This document shows positions 14,192 to 24,254 of a DNA stretch of 64,000 nt, one piece after another. Origin of the DNA: Exiguobacterium profundum (GTDB lineage Bacteria; Bacillota; Bacilli; Exiguobacteriales; Exiguobacteriaceae); the NCBI RefSeq assembly GCF_001909285.1, contig NZ_MRSV01000001.1:2188556-2252555 (forward strand), written 5' to 3'. How positions within the stretch are numbered: the first letter of the stretch is position 1; each line of letters starts with the position of its first letter. The notes below the pieces were generated by a model. The model ran no database searches and was not told the DNA's origin. It was given only the letters and a program-made list of their open reading frames with translations. The translations under genes were made by a program, and so were the position numbers.

Positions 14192-16918
14192 TTAACCGAT
14201 TACTGATGCACAGCGTGGGCAAAGCTCTGGATGCTCTTCGTTTTGTCCAAGCTCTGTCGAGTATGTCCAACAACGTGCACAAGCGGCTCCATCCGCTTTC
14301 ATGACTGTGATTTTCGTCGTCGCATAATCGACGTCTGCCGTCTCAGCCCACTCCACTTGCGATACTTGAAGCAGTTGGCTGACATTGTCGATCGTGTTCA
14401 ACAAGTCGGCAGTCTCTGCTTTTGGTGCGAGAATCAACTTCGCTTCGAGCGGTTTCCCGATCAACTTTTCTCCACGTGCGATTTCAATCGCTTTGAGGAC
14501 GTCGTCGCGGAAGACGAGGAACTTCGACCACTTCTCGAGTAATGCCGTTTCGTCTCCTGTGAGCGCGCTCACTTCTTCTAAATCCGTCAAGAAGATGCTT
14601 GCTTCTGACTTTCCAGGCACTTCTTTCCATGCCTCATCGGCAGTGTGTGGAAGGATTGGAGCCAATAGTTTCGTCAAGAGGACGACGGCATCGTACATGA
14701 CCGTCTGAACGGCACGACGACGGAGATCGTCTTCACGTTCGATATATAGGATATCTTTTGTGAAGTCGAGGTAGAACGATGACAACTCGTTGACACAGAA
14801 GTTATGAACGAGGTGATACACGGCCATAAAGTCAAACTCATCATATGCTTTGACAACTTTTGTCTGCAATTGTTTGAGCTTCGTCGCCATGAAGCGGTCC
14901 GCTTCCGGCATATCGTCGAATGCGACACGCATCGATGGCTCGAACCCGTTCAAGTTCCCGAGTAAGAAGCGAATCGTGTTACGCATCTTCCGGTAAACTT
15001 CTGACACCTGTTTGAAGTTATCGTGTGACGCACGTACGTCCGACTGGTAATCGACGGATGCGACCCAAAGGCGTACGATCTCTGCGCCATACTGCTTCAC
15101 AAGATCGTTCGGTGCAATCGTGTTACCGAGCGATTTCGACATTTTGCGTCCGTCCCCATCGAGGACGAATCCGTGACTCAAGACATTCCGGTACGGTGCT
15201 TTCCCAGTCGTCGCAACGGCCGTCGAGAGTGACGAGTTGAACCAACCACGATATTGGTCCGATCCTTCAAGGTAAAGGTCAGCCGGACGACGAAGGTTTT
15301 CGCGTTCTTCTAATACACCAGCGTGTGAAGAACCTGAATCGAACCAGACGTCCATGATGTCGAGCTCTTTACGGAATTCACCGTTCGGACTGTTCGGGTG
15401 AGTGAACCCTGCAGGGAGAAGGTCTTTCGCTTCACGCTCATACCAAACGTTTGAACCGTGCTCACGGAATAAGTTGGCGATATGGTCGATTGTCTCGTTC
15501 GTGATGATTTCCGTTCCATCTTCCGCATAGAAGATTGGGATTGGAACTCCCCAGGCACGCTGACGGCTGATGACCCAATCTCCACGGTCACGGACCATGT
15601 TGTAGAGACGTGTCATTCCCCATTCAGGGACCCAGTTCACTTCCTCGATCTCACGGAGCATGTCTTCACGGAAATCTTTGATGGACGCGAACCATTGTGG
15701 TGTCGCACGGAAGATGACCGGCTTCTTCGTACGCCAGTCATGCGGGTACGAGTGTTTGATGAACTTCAAGTTGAGCAAGTAGCCGTTCTCTTCAAGCTTC
15801 ATACCAATTTGTTTGTTCGCATCTTCGTAGAAGAGACCTTCGAAACCAGGGGCTTCGTCTGTCATATAGCCACGGTCATCCACCGGGCAAAGGACGTCTA
15901 ATCCGTAAGCCTGTCCGACGCGATAGTCATCTTCCCCGTGTCCAGGTGCTGTGTGTACAAGTCCAGTCGCATCCGCAGTGACGTGGTCGCCAAGGATGAC
16001 GAGTGACGTCCGGTCATACAATGGATGTTGGGCCGTCATGTACTCGAAGTCACGTCCGTTCCAAGACCCACTCACTGTGTAATCCGTCCATCCGAGCGCT
16101 GCCGTCACTTCTTCAACGAGCGTTTCCGCGACGATATAGCCTTTTCCTTCATGTTCGATACGCGTGTAAGTCAACTCATCACTTACCGCGATTCCAAGGT
16201 TCGCCGGGATTGTCCAAGGCGTCGTCGTCCAGATGACGAAGTGATCGTCTGACGTCAACGTATCTTTACCGTCCACGACACGGAACGCCACGTAGATAGC
16301 CGGTGATTTTTTATCGTAATATTCAATCTCTGCTTCCGCGAGTGCCGACTCGGAAGATGGTGACCAGTAAACCGGTTTTTTCCCTTTGTTGATATAACCC
16401 TTCTCAGCCATCGACCCGAACAAACGAATCTGTGCCGCTTCGTATTCAGGAAGGAGCGTGATGTATGGGTTCTCAAAGTCTGCGAGAAGACCGAGACGTT
16501 TGAATTGTTCGCGTTGCGAGTTCACTTGCTCCATCGCATACTCTGCACACTTTTCACGGAATTCCGCGACTGTCATTTCCTTACGATTGACGCCTGCTTT
16601 TTGAAGGGCGTTCTCGATTGGAAGACCGTGCGTGTCCCATCCTGGAATCATTGGAGACTGATAGCCGTTCATCCCTTTGAAACGAACGATGATGTCTTTC
16701 AATACTTTGTTCATCGCGTGTCCCATGTGGATGTCACCGTTCGCATATGGAGGTCCATCATGTAAGATATATTGTGGTTTCCCAGCATTTTTTTCTTGTA
16801 CCTTGTTGTAAAGGTCCATATCTTCCCATTCTGTTTGCATCGCTGGCTCGCGCTTTGGTAAATTCCCACGCATCGCGAATTCTGTGTTTGGCATTAATAG
16901 CGTGTCTTTGTAGTTCAT
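14192..16918 (-). CDS. ileS: Isoleucyl-tRNA synthetase
   Basis: Charges tRNA-Ile. 908 residues, the size usual for the bacterial type. The HIGH motif is seen as [10 protein letters not shown] (H64-H67), the KMSKS motif as [10 protein letters not shown] near residue 595, and the editing domain as the CP1 insert between them with [14 protein letters not shown]-terminal zinc site is intact with C880, C883, C900 and C903. Expression is controlled by the T-box leader upstream. The start at 16918 is the first codon of the family N-terminus [20 protein letters not shown]. Confidence 0.98.
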   Translation of the reverse strand: MNYKDTLLMPNTEFAMRGNLPKREPAMQTEWEDMDLYNKVQEKNAGKPQYILHDGPPYANGDIHMGHAMNKVLKDIIVRFKGMNGYQSPMIPGWDTHGLPIENALQKAGVNRKEMTVAEFREKCAEYAMEQVNSQREQFKRLGLLADFENPYITLLPEYEAAQIRLFGSMAEKGYINKGKKPVYWSPSSESALAEAEIEYYDKKSPAIYVAFRVVDGKDTLTSDDHFVIWTTTPWTIPANLGIAVSDELTYTRIEHEGKGYIVAETLVEEVTAALGWTDYTVSGSWNGRDFEYMTAQHPLYDRTSLVILGDHVTADATGLVHTAPGHGEDDYRVGQAYGLDVLCPVDDRGYMTDEAPGFEGLFYEDANKQIGMKLEENGYLLNLKFIKHSYPHDWRTKKPVIFRATPQWFASIKDFREDMLREIEEVNWVPEWGMTRLYNMVRDRGDWVISRQRAWGVPIPIFYAEDGTEIITNETIDHIANLFREHGSNVWYEREAKDLLPAGFTHPNSPNGEFRKELDIMDVWFDSGSSHAGVLEERENLRRPADLYLEGSDQYRGWFNSSLSTAVATTGKAPYRNVLSHGFVLDGDGRKMSKSLGNTIAPNDLVKQYGAEIVRLWVASVDYQSDVRASHDNFKQVSEVYRKMRNTIRFLLGNLNGFEPSMRVAFDDMPEADRFMATKLKQLQTKVVKAYDEFDFMAVYHLVHNFCVNELSSFYLDFTKDILYIEREDDLRRRAVQTVMYDAVVLLTKLLAPILPHTADEAWKEVPGKSEASIFLTDLEEVSALTGDETALLEKWSKFLVFRDDVLKAIEIARGEKLIGKPLEAKLILAPKAETADLLNTIDNVSQLLQVSQVEWAETADVDYATTKITVMKADGAACARCWTYSTELGQNEEHPELCPRCASVIG

Positions 16919-16952
16919 CGAAACTCCTCCATCAACATTTTTTAGAAAACAA

Positions 16953-16991
16953 AAAAAACCAACCCATCCCTGATAGGGACGAGTTGGTTGA
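16953..16991 (-). terminator. T-box-controlled terminator before ileS
   Basis: On the minus strand CCAACTCGTCCCT, a 3-base loop and AGGGATGGGTTGG are followed by eight T residues. It directly follows the T-box core sequence. Confidence 0.92.
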
Positions 16992-17226
16992 CTCGCGGTA
17001 CCACCCTACTAGTCTCATCATCATGAGACCGCTCTCGGTAACCGATAACGAGGTCAGGCGGTCACGCTTACTTCAGTTCAGCGTGACGACTCATAGGGGA
17101 TACCGATTCAAGTCTTTCTCCTAGGCTCTCACCGTCCCTAAGTCGCTTCGTAGGTATGACTCGATCGACGCGTCCTACTCAACGTGTTGATCATTTATCC
17201 GTGTTGTTCTTCATTACGTGTGACTT
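16953..17226 (-). ncRNA. T-box riboswitch of ileS
   Basis: The leader contains the T-box core GGGTGGTACCGCG (minus strand, about 16994-17007), an AGTA-box-like AGTAGGACG near the 5' end, and a GGTGAGAGCC distal loop. The likely specifier is ATC (Ile) at 17105-17107 within GAATCGG. A second ATC in GGTATCC is nearby, so the specifier is not certain. Uncharged tRNA-Ile should stabilise the antiterminator and allow read-through of the terminator that ends the element. Confidence 0.9.
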
Positions 17227-17743
17227 CGTCGTCATTATACGCAAGTTCTGTTCTATCGTCAAGAACCGTCTGCACAGGCGGTTCCCCGACAATCGTTTCC
17301 CATTCCGTACTGTTGAGAAGTTCCATTTGCGCATCGACGAGGACGCGGAAGCGTGTCCGATACAACTCTACTTTCTTGAGCATTTGAACGACTTCTCGTT
17401 CAGCAAGTTGCTCTTTGCGCGCCGCTTCCTCTTCACGAGCGAACGCTTCACGTTCCGCTTGTTTCAAGATGAGACTCGCTTCTTTTTGAGCATTGTTCTT
17501 CACTTCTTCCGCCGCTTCCTGCGCGACGATAATCGATTTGTTCAACGTATCTTCCATCGAGGAGAAGTAGTCAATGCGGGCTTGCATATCGTTGACAAGT
17601 TCTTCATACCGTCGATTCTCACGAATCAATAGTTCAAACTCTTTAATGATTTGATCTAAAAATTCATTGACCTCATCGATGTCGTACCCACGAAAACGGG
17701 AAGAGAATTCTTTATTATGAATATCAATCGGTGTCAACGCCAT
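17195..17743 (-). CDS. divIVA: Cell-division initiation protein DivIVA
   Basis: A pole and septum organiser that senses negative membrane curvature. 182 residues. The N-terminal lipid-binding part MALTPIDIHNKEFSSRFRGYD includes the F-R pair needed for membrane insertion. It is followed by long heptad-rich coiled coils (about 30-150) and an acidic tail. It is the last gene of the ylm group, and its 3' end carries the promoter for the ileS leader. The gene position ylmH-divIVA-ileS is the classical one. Confidence 0.95.
   Translation of the reverse strand: MALTPIDIHNKEFSSRFRGYDIDEVNEFLDQIIKEFELLIRENRRYEELVNDMQARIDYFSSMEDTLNKSIIVAQEAAEEVKNNAQKEASLILKQAEREAFAREEEAARKEQLAEREVVQMLKKVELYRTRFRVLVDAQMELLNSTEWETIVGEPPVQTVLDDRTELAYNDDEVTRNEEQHG
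17234..17262 (-). promoter_or_regulatory. Promoter of the ileS T-box transcript, inside the divIVA 3' end
   Basis: TTGACG (17257-17262) and a perfect TATAAT (17234-17239) are spaced by 17 bases on the minus strand. Both lie within the last 25 codons of divIVA, so this promoter sequence also encodes protein. Confidence 0.82.
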
Positions 17744-17761
17744 TCGACTTTCCTCCTAATT

Positions 17762-18532
17762 TCAACGTATGGTGCCATACTGGATTTTAATTTTTTCACG
17801 TTTGGTCGATCCGAGAATCTCCATCAATTTGATGCGACCATATCCACGGACGGATAGTAGATCATCCGGTTCAAGGATGAAGCTCGCGTCTTCAATGACT
17901 TTATGATTCACTTTACAGTCGCCATGTTTGACGAGCGCCTGCGCTTTTTGCCGAGAGTTTTTAAGCACCTCGCTTGCGACCGTATCAAATCGTAAGGAAG
18001 AGACGATGCCGAACCCTTCGATCCATTCGGTCGCAGGGACGACAAGAACCTCGTCTTTTGGCACGGAAGAAATGCGAACTCTCGCTTTTCCGACACGTTC
18101 AAGATTCATTTCAATGAACCCGACCGCTTCACGCGTCGTCGCAAATTGTACAATCTCATCGTCAAGAACGACATCTCCGAACTTTTGACGTTTCAGTCCA
18201 GCGTTCAGCAATGTTCCTGTCACTTGTCGATGCGTCAAGTCCACGAATTTTGTTGGGTACTCGATTCGACGGATCTCAATCTCAAAATCATCTGGATTGA
18301 GTTCATAGTAATCCGGCGCTAAAATCAGACGACGTCGTTCCGCGCCTTCAAATCCGCCATCATCATGAATGACAAGTTGTTTACCGACGAGTTGTTTGAC
18401 GATTTGCTGTTCACGTGGGTCTAGAAAATCCGTCAATTTCAACACATAGCTATTCTCCACTTGTTGTACCCAGTCGAGCACTTGTTCAACGAACGCGCGT
18501 TCACTTGGTCGATAATGGTCATAGACGCTCAT
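17762..18532 (-). CDS. ylmH: S4-domain RNA-binding protein YlmH
   Basis: 256 residues. An N-terminal domain typical of YlmH is followed by a C-terminal S4 domain at about 180-245 (VASEVLKNSRQKAQALVKHGDCKVN). The family is linked to rescue of stalled ribosomal complexes in Bacilli, but its exact role in this organism cannot be read from the sequence. It lies between ylmG and divIVA, 3 bases after the end of ylmG's region and 18 bases before divIVA, so it is cotranscribed with the division genes. Confidence 0.92.
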   Translation of the reverse strand: MSVYDHYRPSERAFVEQVLDWVQQVENSYVLKLTDFLDPREQQIVKQLVGKQLVIHDDGGFEGAERRRLILAPDYYELNPDDFEIEIRRIEYPTKFVDLTHRQVTGTLLNAGLKRQKFGDVVLDDEIVQFATTREAVGFIEMNLERVGKARVRISSVPKDEVLVVPATEWIEGFGIVSSLRFDTVASEVLKNSRQKAQALVKHGDCKVNHKVIEDASFILEPDDLLSVRGYGRIKLMEILGSTKREKIKIQYGTIR

Positions 18533-18535
18533 ACG

Positions 18536-18805
18536 TCACCCAAAGATCGCAGCGATTCCGGCTTGGGCCATACGAAGCACGAACAGCGCAACGATTGGGG
18601 AGATATCAAGCATACCACCAATCGGTGGGATGATCCGGCGAAACGGCGCCAAGAACGGTTCACACAAAAACGATAAGATTTGACCAAATTTAGATTCGCG
18701 TGCGTTCGGGAACCATGATAATAAGATATAGCCGATGAGGACCCAACTATAGATGCCAAGTAGATCGCTCAACGTGTTGCCTAAGGCAGGGATTACGTTT
18801 TCCAT
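18536..18805 (-). CDS. ylmG: YggT-family membrane protein YlmG
   Basis: 89 residues with two membrane segments (about 8-30 and 60-85), joined by a loop with SFLCEPFLAPFRRIIPPIGG. That loop is the signature of the YggT family. The family is present next to sepF in most Gram-positive bacteria and in plastids, and is thought to act in membrane or division-site organisation. It begins 5 bases after sepF. Confidence 0.93.
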   Translation of the reverse strand: MENVIPALGNTLSDLLGIYSWVLIGYILLSWFPNARESKFGQILSFLCEPFLAPFRRIIPPIGGMLDISPIVALFVLRMAQAGIAAIFG

Positions 18806-18809
18806 TCAG

Positions 18810-19280
18810 TTACCACCCTTTACTGTGAAGTTCATCCTCCGAGATCAAGTTTGAGATTGAACCAGTCAATTCGACGTTGTTCGGAGTACACAGAATCGTG
18901 TTATGTCCAATCGAAGTCATCGATCCCTCAAGGGCGTATACGACACCTGAGAGGAAGTTGACGACTTGACGCGATTGCTCTTTTGACATGCGCTGAAGGT
19001 TGACGATGACAGCACGGTTTTCTTTCAAATGATCGCTAATGTCTTGCGCCTCAGCGAACACACGCGGCTCAGCCAATACGACTTTTGAACGGTCTTTCTT
19101 TTTCGAATTTATTTCCACGAGATTATTCGCTGATTTTGGACGATCATCCTGTCTGACGACAGATGTTTCGGTTGTAGAAGGAGCTGCTGCATTTGCCACA
19201 GTATACTCTTCTTCTTCATATGTGCTGTTCGGATCTTCTTCGAGTCCAAAGAAATCTTTCATTTTGTTTTTGATTGACAT
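18810..19280 (-). CDS. sepF: Cell-division protein SepF
   Basis: Membrane anchor and organiser of FtsZ filaments. 156 residues. The N-terminal amphipathic helix MSIKNKMKDFFGLEEDP is followed by an acidic, variable linker and the conserved core from about 70 (KVVLAEPRVFAEAQDISDHL, then RQVVNFLSGVVYALEGS). Its place between ylmE and ylmG is standard. It starts at 19280 with AAGGAGG upstream. Confidence 0.95.
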   Translation of the reverse strand: MSIKNKMKDFFGLEEDPNSTYEEEEYTVANAAAPSTTETSVVRQDDRPKSANNLVEINSKKKDRSKVVLAEPRVFAEAQDISDHLKENRAVIVNLQRMSKEQSRQVVNFLSGVVYALEGSMTSIGHNTILCTPNNVELTGSISNLISEDELHSKGW

Positions 19281-19303
19281 AACGGATTCCTCCTTAAGAT
19301 ATA

Positions 19304-19957
19304 TTATTGCACAAGTACGGTACCAATACGAACAAACGATGCGCCTTCTTCAATCGCGATTGGATAATCGTTTGACATCCCCATCGACAGCTCCGTGCAT
19401 GGTGCGTGGTCATACGCATTTGCCTTCACTTCATCACGTAGATGACGGAGACGGCGGAACGTTTCACGAAGGACGGAATCTTCTTCAGTGAACGGTGCCA
19501 TCGTCATCAGCCCGATGATTCGAATATGAGGATACTGTTTACAGTTCTCGATGAAGGGCACGACTTCCTCTATTTCAAGACCATGTTTTGAATCTTCTCC
19601 TGACGTGTTCACTTGAACGAAACAATCGATTGTCCCGTTCGCGCGCTTGTCAATCTCTGCTGCGAGAGACAACCGGTCTAGAGAGTGGATGGCCGCGACG
19701 TAATCAATGATTTGTCTCACTTTTCGTGTCTGTAACGTACCGATAAAATGAAATCTTGCATCCTTCGGCATCCCTTCAACTTTCTCGAGCAGTGAATCCG
19801 GGCGGTTTTCTCCGAAATCACGAATTCCTTCTGCGTAGAGAGCGTTGGCCACATCTACGCCTACGGATTTCGTGACAGCGATGAGTGTCGGCTCAACTTC
19901 TTGAACGTGTGATGAAATGATGGATTGAACTTGTTTTACATTATCTGAAATACTCAC
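19304..19957 (-). CDS. ylmE: PLP-homeostasis protein, YggS family (YlmE)
   Basis: 217 residues of a PLP-binding barrel without a catalytic domain. The PLP lysine is K30 in LIAVTKSVGVD, and the phosphate-binding motif is in LSMGMSNDYPIAIEEGA near the C-terminus. The family buffers free pyridoxal phosphate and affects amino-acid balance. It overlaps pgeF by 4 bases (ATGA) and precedes sepF by 23 bases. Confidence 0.93.
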   Translation of the reverse strand: MSISDNVKQVQSIISSHVQEVEPTLIAVTKSVGVDVANALYAEGIRDFGENRPDSLLEKVEGMPKDARFHFIGTLQTRKVRQIIDYVAAIHSLDRLSLAAEIDKRANGTIDCFVQVNTSGEDSKHGLEIEEVVPFIENCKQYPHIRIIGLMTMAPFTEEDSVLRETFRRLRHLRDEVKANAYDHAPCTELSMGMSNDYPIAIEEGASFVRIGTVLVQ

Positions 19958-20715
19958 GATTTCCGCTCCTTGACAATGACTGCCGCAAACCGACGTTTCG
20001 TCTCTCCATCTCGATAGGAGAAAAACGGGCTGTCCGCGCCAGTTGTTAAATTCGATTGCATGACCTCAGTGTCATGTTCTTTTGCCAATACTTCATTGAC
20101 GGTTTGGAGGGACAAGAGCGCGTGCTCACCCGACTCGTTTCGCACTGACCGTTCATATGCAATCGGCGAAACATCCCGGACGGCCTGGAGAACACGACCA
20201 TCGACCTCATAGTCACTTCCTGAGATGGAGGGACCGACGAGCATGTCTACATCGGTCGCCTCGATTCCTTGCTCAGCAAACGTCTGCATCATGGTCTTAA
20301 CGATGTTTCCGACCGTTCCCTTCCACCCGGCATGAGCGATGCCGATGACCCCATGATCTTTCGCACAGAAGAAGAGCGGTACACAATCAGCAAAGACGAG
20401 GGCTAACGGTAACGCGTCTTCGGTTGTGAGAAGCCCATCTGTTTTCGGAATCGCCTCTTCATATCGGAATGCCCCCTTACCTTTGTCCGACGAATCGACG
20501 ACTTGGACAGTCGTACCATGTACTTGATCCGCCCACACGGAGTCCTCTAACGAGAGCCCGGCTTGTTGAAAGAACTGTTGCCGATTTTCGACGACTCGGT
20601 CAATTTCATCGCCCACATGTAATCCGACGTTTCCAGCATTGTGTCCGTCCGTTCGTGTCGTCGCGTAAGCATGATAACGGTTTGTTTCGGTTTCCCAAGT
20701 ATGTAGCAGTTGCAT
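19954..20715 (-). CDS. pgeF: Purine nucleoside phosphorylase / peptidoglycan editing factor, YfiH family (YlmD)
   Basis: 253 residues of the multicopper-polyphenol-oxidase-like (YfiH) fold. The zinc-site signature is seen as LVFADCVPLFF and GIAHAGWKGTVGN, with Cys and His ligands present. Members cleave purine nucleosides, and in Escherichia coli the homologue prevents misuse of L-Ser in wall precursors. Which activity matters here is not clear. It starts 21 bases after the ftsZ terminator and overlaps ylmE, so it is expressed by read-through or from an unseen start. Confidence 0.9.
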   Translation of the reverse strand: MQLLHTWETETNRYHAYATTRTDGHNAGNVGLHVGDEIDRVVENRQQFFQQAGLSLEDSVWADQVHGTTVQVVDSSDKGKGAFRYEEAIPKTDGLLTTEDALPLALVFADCVPLFFCAKDHGVIGIAHAGWKGTVGNIVKTMMQTFAEQGIEATDVDMLVGPSISGSDYEVDGRVLQAVRDVSPIAYERSVRNESGEHALLSLQTVNEVLAKEHDTEVMQSNLTTGADSPFFSYRDGETKRRFAAVIVKERKS

Positions 20716-20731
20716 CGGTCTCTCCTTTTAG

Positions 20732-20759
20732 AAAAAGGGATGCCGAGTACCGGCACCCC
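20732..20759 (-). terminator. Terminator after ftsZ
   Basis: On the minus strand GGGGTGCCGG, a short loop and CCGGCATCCC-like arm are followed by TTTTTC. It separates ftsZ from pgeF. Confidence 0.8.
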
Positions 20760-20766
20760 TAGTTGT

Positions 20767-21909
20767 TTAGTTACGGCGTTGTCTCACAAACGCAGGGATG
20801 TTGATCGTCTCGTCTGGGACGTCTCCTCCATACACTGGGCGATGGAAGTTCCCTTCGTCTTGTTGAGCCGCTTCATTTGCTTTTGGTTGGGGTTCCTTGT
20901 TCTCAACCTCAGGCTGTTTTTTCGTCTGCTGAAGGAACGGGTTCGTTCCTTGTGCTTCTTCAGCGAATTCAGTTGCGATCACGGTAACGATGATTTCATC
21001 GTTCAAGTTTTCGTTGATGACCGAACCGAAGATCAAGTTCACTTCTTCATCAGCCGCACTTTGAACGATTTGAGCCGCCTCCGTCACTTCAAACAAGCTA
21101 AGGCTAAGTCCACCAGTGATGTTCATCAAGACACCTTTCGCTCCTTCGATTGAAGATTCGAGAAGTGGTGACGAAATTGCTTTCTTCGCTGCTTCAACGG
21201 CACGGTTTTCACCTGTCGCGACACCGACACCCATAAGGGCAGACCCTTTCTCCGTCATGATCGTTTTCACGTCCGCGAAGTCGAGGTTAATGAGACCCGG
21301 GATGGCGATCAAGTCTGTGATTCCCTGTACACCTTGACGAAGGACGTTATCCGCTTCACGGAACGCTTCGATCATCGGTGTGTTGCGTTCCACGATTTCA
21401 AGAAGCTTATCGTTCGGAATCACAATGAGGGTATCTACTTTTTCTTTGAACGCTTGAATACCGTGCTGTGCGTGTTGCATACGTTTCCGTCCTTCAAACA
21501 TGAACGGTTTTGTCACGACACCGACCGTGAGTGCGCCGATTTCTTTTGAAATCTCGGCGATGACCGGAGCAGCACCTGTTCCCGTTCCGCCACCCATTCC
21601 AGCTGTGACGAATACCATATCTGCACCGTCAAGTGCTTCAATCAACTGTTCACGGCTTTCTTCAGCCGCCTTTTTACCGATATCCGGGTTCGCACCTGCA
21701 CCGAGACCGCGTGTCAATTTTGCACCAAGTTGAAGCTTCACGTCGGCTTTCGACATGTTCAACGCTTGTGCATCCGTGTTGACTGCGATGAACTCGACTC
21801 CTTGTACCCCATGTTCAATCATGCGGTTAACGGCGTTTGACCCGCCGCCACCGACTCCAATTACTTTAATTTTTGCTACGGCGTCAATCGCCTCATCAAA
21901 GTACATCAT
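20767..21909 (-). CDS. ftsZ: Cell-division GTPase FtsZ
   Basis: Tubulin homologue that forms the division ring. 380 residues. The GTP-binding glycine loop [12 protein letters not shown] lies at 104-115 and the T7 catalytic loop [11 protein letters not shown] near 208. A variable linker of about 45 residues rich in Lys, Glu and Gln ends in the conserved tail peptide [15 protein letters not shown], which binds FtsA and SepF. Two adjacent ATG codons (21909 and 21906) could start the protein; the first is given. It lies 47 bases after ftsA and is closed by a terminator. Confidence 0.98.
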   Translation of the reverse strand: MMYFDEAIDAVAKIKVIGVGGGGSNAVNRMIEHGVQGVEFIAVNTDAQALNMSKADVKLQLGAKLTRGLGAGANPDIGKKAAEESREQLIEALDGADMVFVTAGMGGGTGTGAAPVIAEISKEIGALTVGVVTKPFMFEGRKRMQHAQHGIQAFKEKVDTLIVIPNDKLLEIVERNTPMIEAFREADNVLRQGVQGITDLIAIPGLINLDFADVKTIMTEKGSALMGVGVATGENRAVEAAKKAISSPLLESSIEGAKGVLMNITGGLSLSLFEVTEAAQIVQSAADEEVNLIFGSVINENLNDEIIVTVIATEFAEEAQGTNPFLQQTKKQPEVENKEPQPKANEAAQQDEGNFHRPVYGGDVPDETINIPAFVRQRRN

Positions 21910-21955
21910 TCAGGTATCCCCCTACGTATTTTCCAAGTTGTATTACATCGTCAGC

Positions 21956-23242
21956 TTAAACGCCAAATAATTTTTCCATCAAACGTCTAAATCCTTTTTT
22001 CGTTTTTTTTTCGCTCTCGTATTCGTTCTCTCCTACATGAATATCGGTCGCTTCCGGCTTCGTGTGAAGTGTTTCCTGGCGAACTTCCGGTTTTTCAAGT
22101 TGAGATTTCGAAACGTGATGATCACTCATCAAGACATATTTCAATACACCGACGGCTGTCGCGTATTTTGGATGTCTGACACCAATCGACGACGGTTGAT
22201 ACAATCTCGTCTTTTGGCCCATAATGCGAGTCGCCAACTCCTGAATACCCGGTAGAGCAGCTGCCCCACCGCAAAGTAAGTATCCGCCATTCAGCATCGG
22301 AACACCTACTTTTTGTACTTTTTTCAACATTAGGGTAAACATTTCCTCTATTCTCGCTTCTAAAACGTAGCTAATTTCTGACTGTGGTTCGAACGCCACT
22401 TCCCCATTGATGTTCGTGTAGGAGAAACCTTCTGTCTCATCAGCCATTTCTTCAAGAGCGAGACCATATTCTTCTTTCGCCACTTTGGCGTCTTGATATT
22501 TACAATTGAGTTTATAGACCAAGTCTCTTGTCATATGATCTCCACCGACCGGGAGGATATACGAGTAGACGAGATCTCCCCGATAAAATACGGAGACCGT
22601 CGTCTTTTCATGTCCGACATCGACGAGCCCGATTCCTAAATCGATTTCATCTACAGAAGCTGCACTCATGCCGAGTGCAAGGTTTCCTAGAATAAAACCT
22701 TCGAGTTGTAATCCAGCCCGTTCAATCGAACGACGAATACTATGTAAAATGGTCTTCGACCCGGTCACCATTTTCCCATGCATCTCAAGTCGATAGCCTA
22801 ACATACCCCGTGGATCGACAACACCTGTTTGTTGATCAACCGTGAATGAAGATGGGATCACATCGATGACACTCATCTCGTCCGGTAATCGCATTACTTG
22901 TGCCGAGTTGATGACTTCCATAACGTCTGCGTCGGTAATTTCTTGATCTTCCCGCTTCACGGATGCAATTCCGTGACATGGGGCAATTTGGATATGCTCT
23001 CCTTCGATGGCAACGTATACAGATCGAATTTGATCACCTAGCGATGTCTCAGCATGCTCAACGGCCTGTTTGATCGCTTGGACTGTTTTATCGATGTCTA
23101 CGACAGCGCCACGTTTTACACCCGCAGACGGTGCACACCCTTCTGCCAAAATATTAAGCGTTCCGCCGAGCAATTCACCGACGACGAGCTTAATCTCTGA
23201 CGTTCCAATATCTAATGCGGCCACATAACCATTCGCTTCCAA
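21956..23242 (-). CDS. ftsA: Cell-division protein FtsA
   Basis: Actin-like ATPase that tethers FtsZ to the membrane. 428 residues. Phosphate-binding parts are VAALDIGTSEIKLVVGE at 8-24 and LGIGLVDVGHEKTTVSVF near 205. The C-terminal amphipathic membrane helix is seen as FRRLMEKLFGV. Just before it the coding strand has nine A residues (T run 22003-22011) in a Lys-rich KKTKKG stretch. It begins a separate unit after the divIB terminator, with a 228-base leader region. Confidence 0.96.
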   Translation of the reverse strand: MEANGYVAALDIGTSEIKLVVGELLGGTLNILAEGCAPSAGVKRGAVVDIDKTVQAIKQAVEHAETSLGDQIRSVYVAIEGEHIQIAPCHGIASVKREDQEITDADVMEVINSAQVMRLPDEMSVIDVIPSSFTVDQQTGVVDPRGMLGYRLEMHGKMVTGSKTILHSIRRSIERAGLQLEGFILGNLALGMSAASVDEIDLGIGLVDVGHEKTTVSVFYRGDLVYSYILPVGGDHMTRDLVYKLNCKYQDAKVAKEEYGLALEEMADETEGFSYTNINGEVAFEPQSEISYVLEARIEEMFTLMLKKVQKVGVPMLNGGYLLCGGAAALPGIQELATRIMGQKTRLYQPSSIGVRHPKYATAVGVLKYVLMSDHHVSKSQLEKPEVRQETLHTKPEATDIHVGENEYESEKKTKKGFRRLMEKLFGV

Positions 23243-23427
23243 AAGGGAAACACCTCCGCTCTATAATTTTCCTGTTCCAATTGCCTGACACGTATACAGA
23301 TATCCAAAAAAATTGTTGGTTTCGACAAGATATCTCACGTCTAAGTTTACAACAAATAAGATAGTGAGAAAAGGTAGAATCCTACAATTTAAGCGGTTTC
23401 GCGTTATCAATTCGTTTACAAACGACA
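23243..23427 (-). promoter_or_regulatory. Presumed promoter region of ftsA-ftsZ
   Basis: This A+T-rich spacer follows the divIB terminator and must drive ftsAZ if the terminator works. Several partial boxes are seen, including TTGTAG-18-TATCTT on the minus strand. None is close to consensus, so no exact start is proposed. In Bacillus subtilis the corresponding region has several promoters. Confidence 0.45.
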
Positions 23428-23457
23428 AAAAAACAGCCCTTATGTGTCTAAGGACTG
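23428..23457 (-). terminator. Terminator after divIB
   Basis: The minus strand shows ACAGTCCTTA, a loop of about six bases, TAAGGGCTGT and seven T residues. It splits the wall-synthesis part of the cluster from ftsAZ. Confidence 0.85.
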
Positions 23458-23469
23458 TAATATAACTGA

Positions 23470-24240
23470 TTATTCATTCGTTTTCTCGTATGGAACAAAG
23501 TAATACCCACCATCCATGACGACGGTCCCACGCTCACCTTTCGGGATGTTTTCATAAATTTCTCCGTACTTCGATACGGTCTCACTTAACTTCAATGTCG
23601 GTGTGAGTAACGTATTGCCGTCGTTCATAAAAATCTCGTATCGCGTCGGCTCATCTTTTCGTTTTGATAAAATCACTTCTGACATACGGGCCCGAGTCGC
23701 ATCATCCACCCGTTCGAGTTCACTTGCAATCTTTTCAAGTTCTGCTTCCGTGTTGAACTCTCGCAAGAGCGGTCCGTCCTTTAGCTTTTGCGGATCGGTG
23801 ATGGCTCCGGTCGGATGGAGTGAACCGTCGGCTAACACGACGACATCTCCTTTTTCGGCTTTCGCATAAGCAATCATTTTCTCTTCTGTCACAGAGATAT
23901 GAACCTTGTTATACCAAGAACGATCGATCTCTACCCGTTTGATACCAGGCAACTTTTCCATCTGTTCACTCATCTTGTTTGGGGAAAGACTGACAAACTT
24001 CGTCGATGAATCGAGCTCCATATCCTGAAACACGTACGTTTCTTCTAACCAGTATAGACCCGATACCTTCACTTCTTTCACGTTCGACATCGAAGTCTGC
24101 ATGTAGACCACGAGTAAGATGAGAATTCCAAACAGTGAGAGTACAGAGAACATCCGACGGTTCGCTTTTTTACGCCGTTGTTTTTTCATGTATGGAATAC
24201 GGTCTTCGAGACTGCGTACCGTTTGTTGGCTTGGTTCCAT
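23470..24240 (-). CDS. divIB: Cell-division protein DivIB / FtsQ
   Basis: Septal membrane protein that regulates FtsL and PBP2B. 256 residues. A basic cytoplasmic N-terminus (KKQRRKKANRR) leads to one membrane segment at about 31-50. A POTRA domain follows from KEVKVSGLYWLEETYVF, and then the FtsQ/DivIB beta domain. It lies 14 bases after murG and ends the mraW-to-divIB transcript at a strong terminator. Confidence 0.93.
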   Translation of the reverse strand: MEPSQQTVRSLEDRIPYMKKQRRKKANRRMFSVLSLFGILILLVVYMQTSMSNVKEVKVSGLYWLEETYVFQDMELDSSTKFVSLSPNKMSEQMEKLPGIKRVEIDRSWYNKVHISVTEEKMIAYAKAEKGDVVVLADGSLHPTGAITDPQKLKDGPLLREFNTEAELEKIASELERVDDATRARMSEVILSKRKDEPTRYEIFMNDGNTLLTPTLKLSETVSKYGEIYENIPKGERGTVVMDGGYYFVPYEKTNE

Positions 24241-24254
24241 CGGGTTCTACTCCT

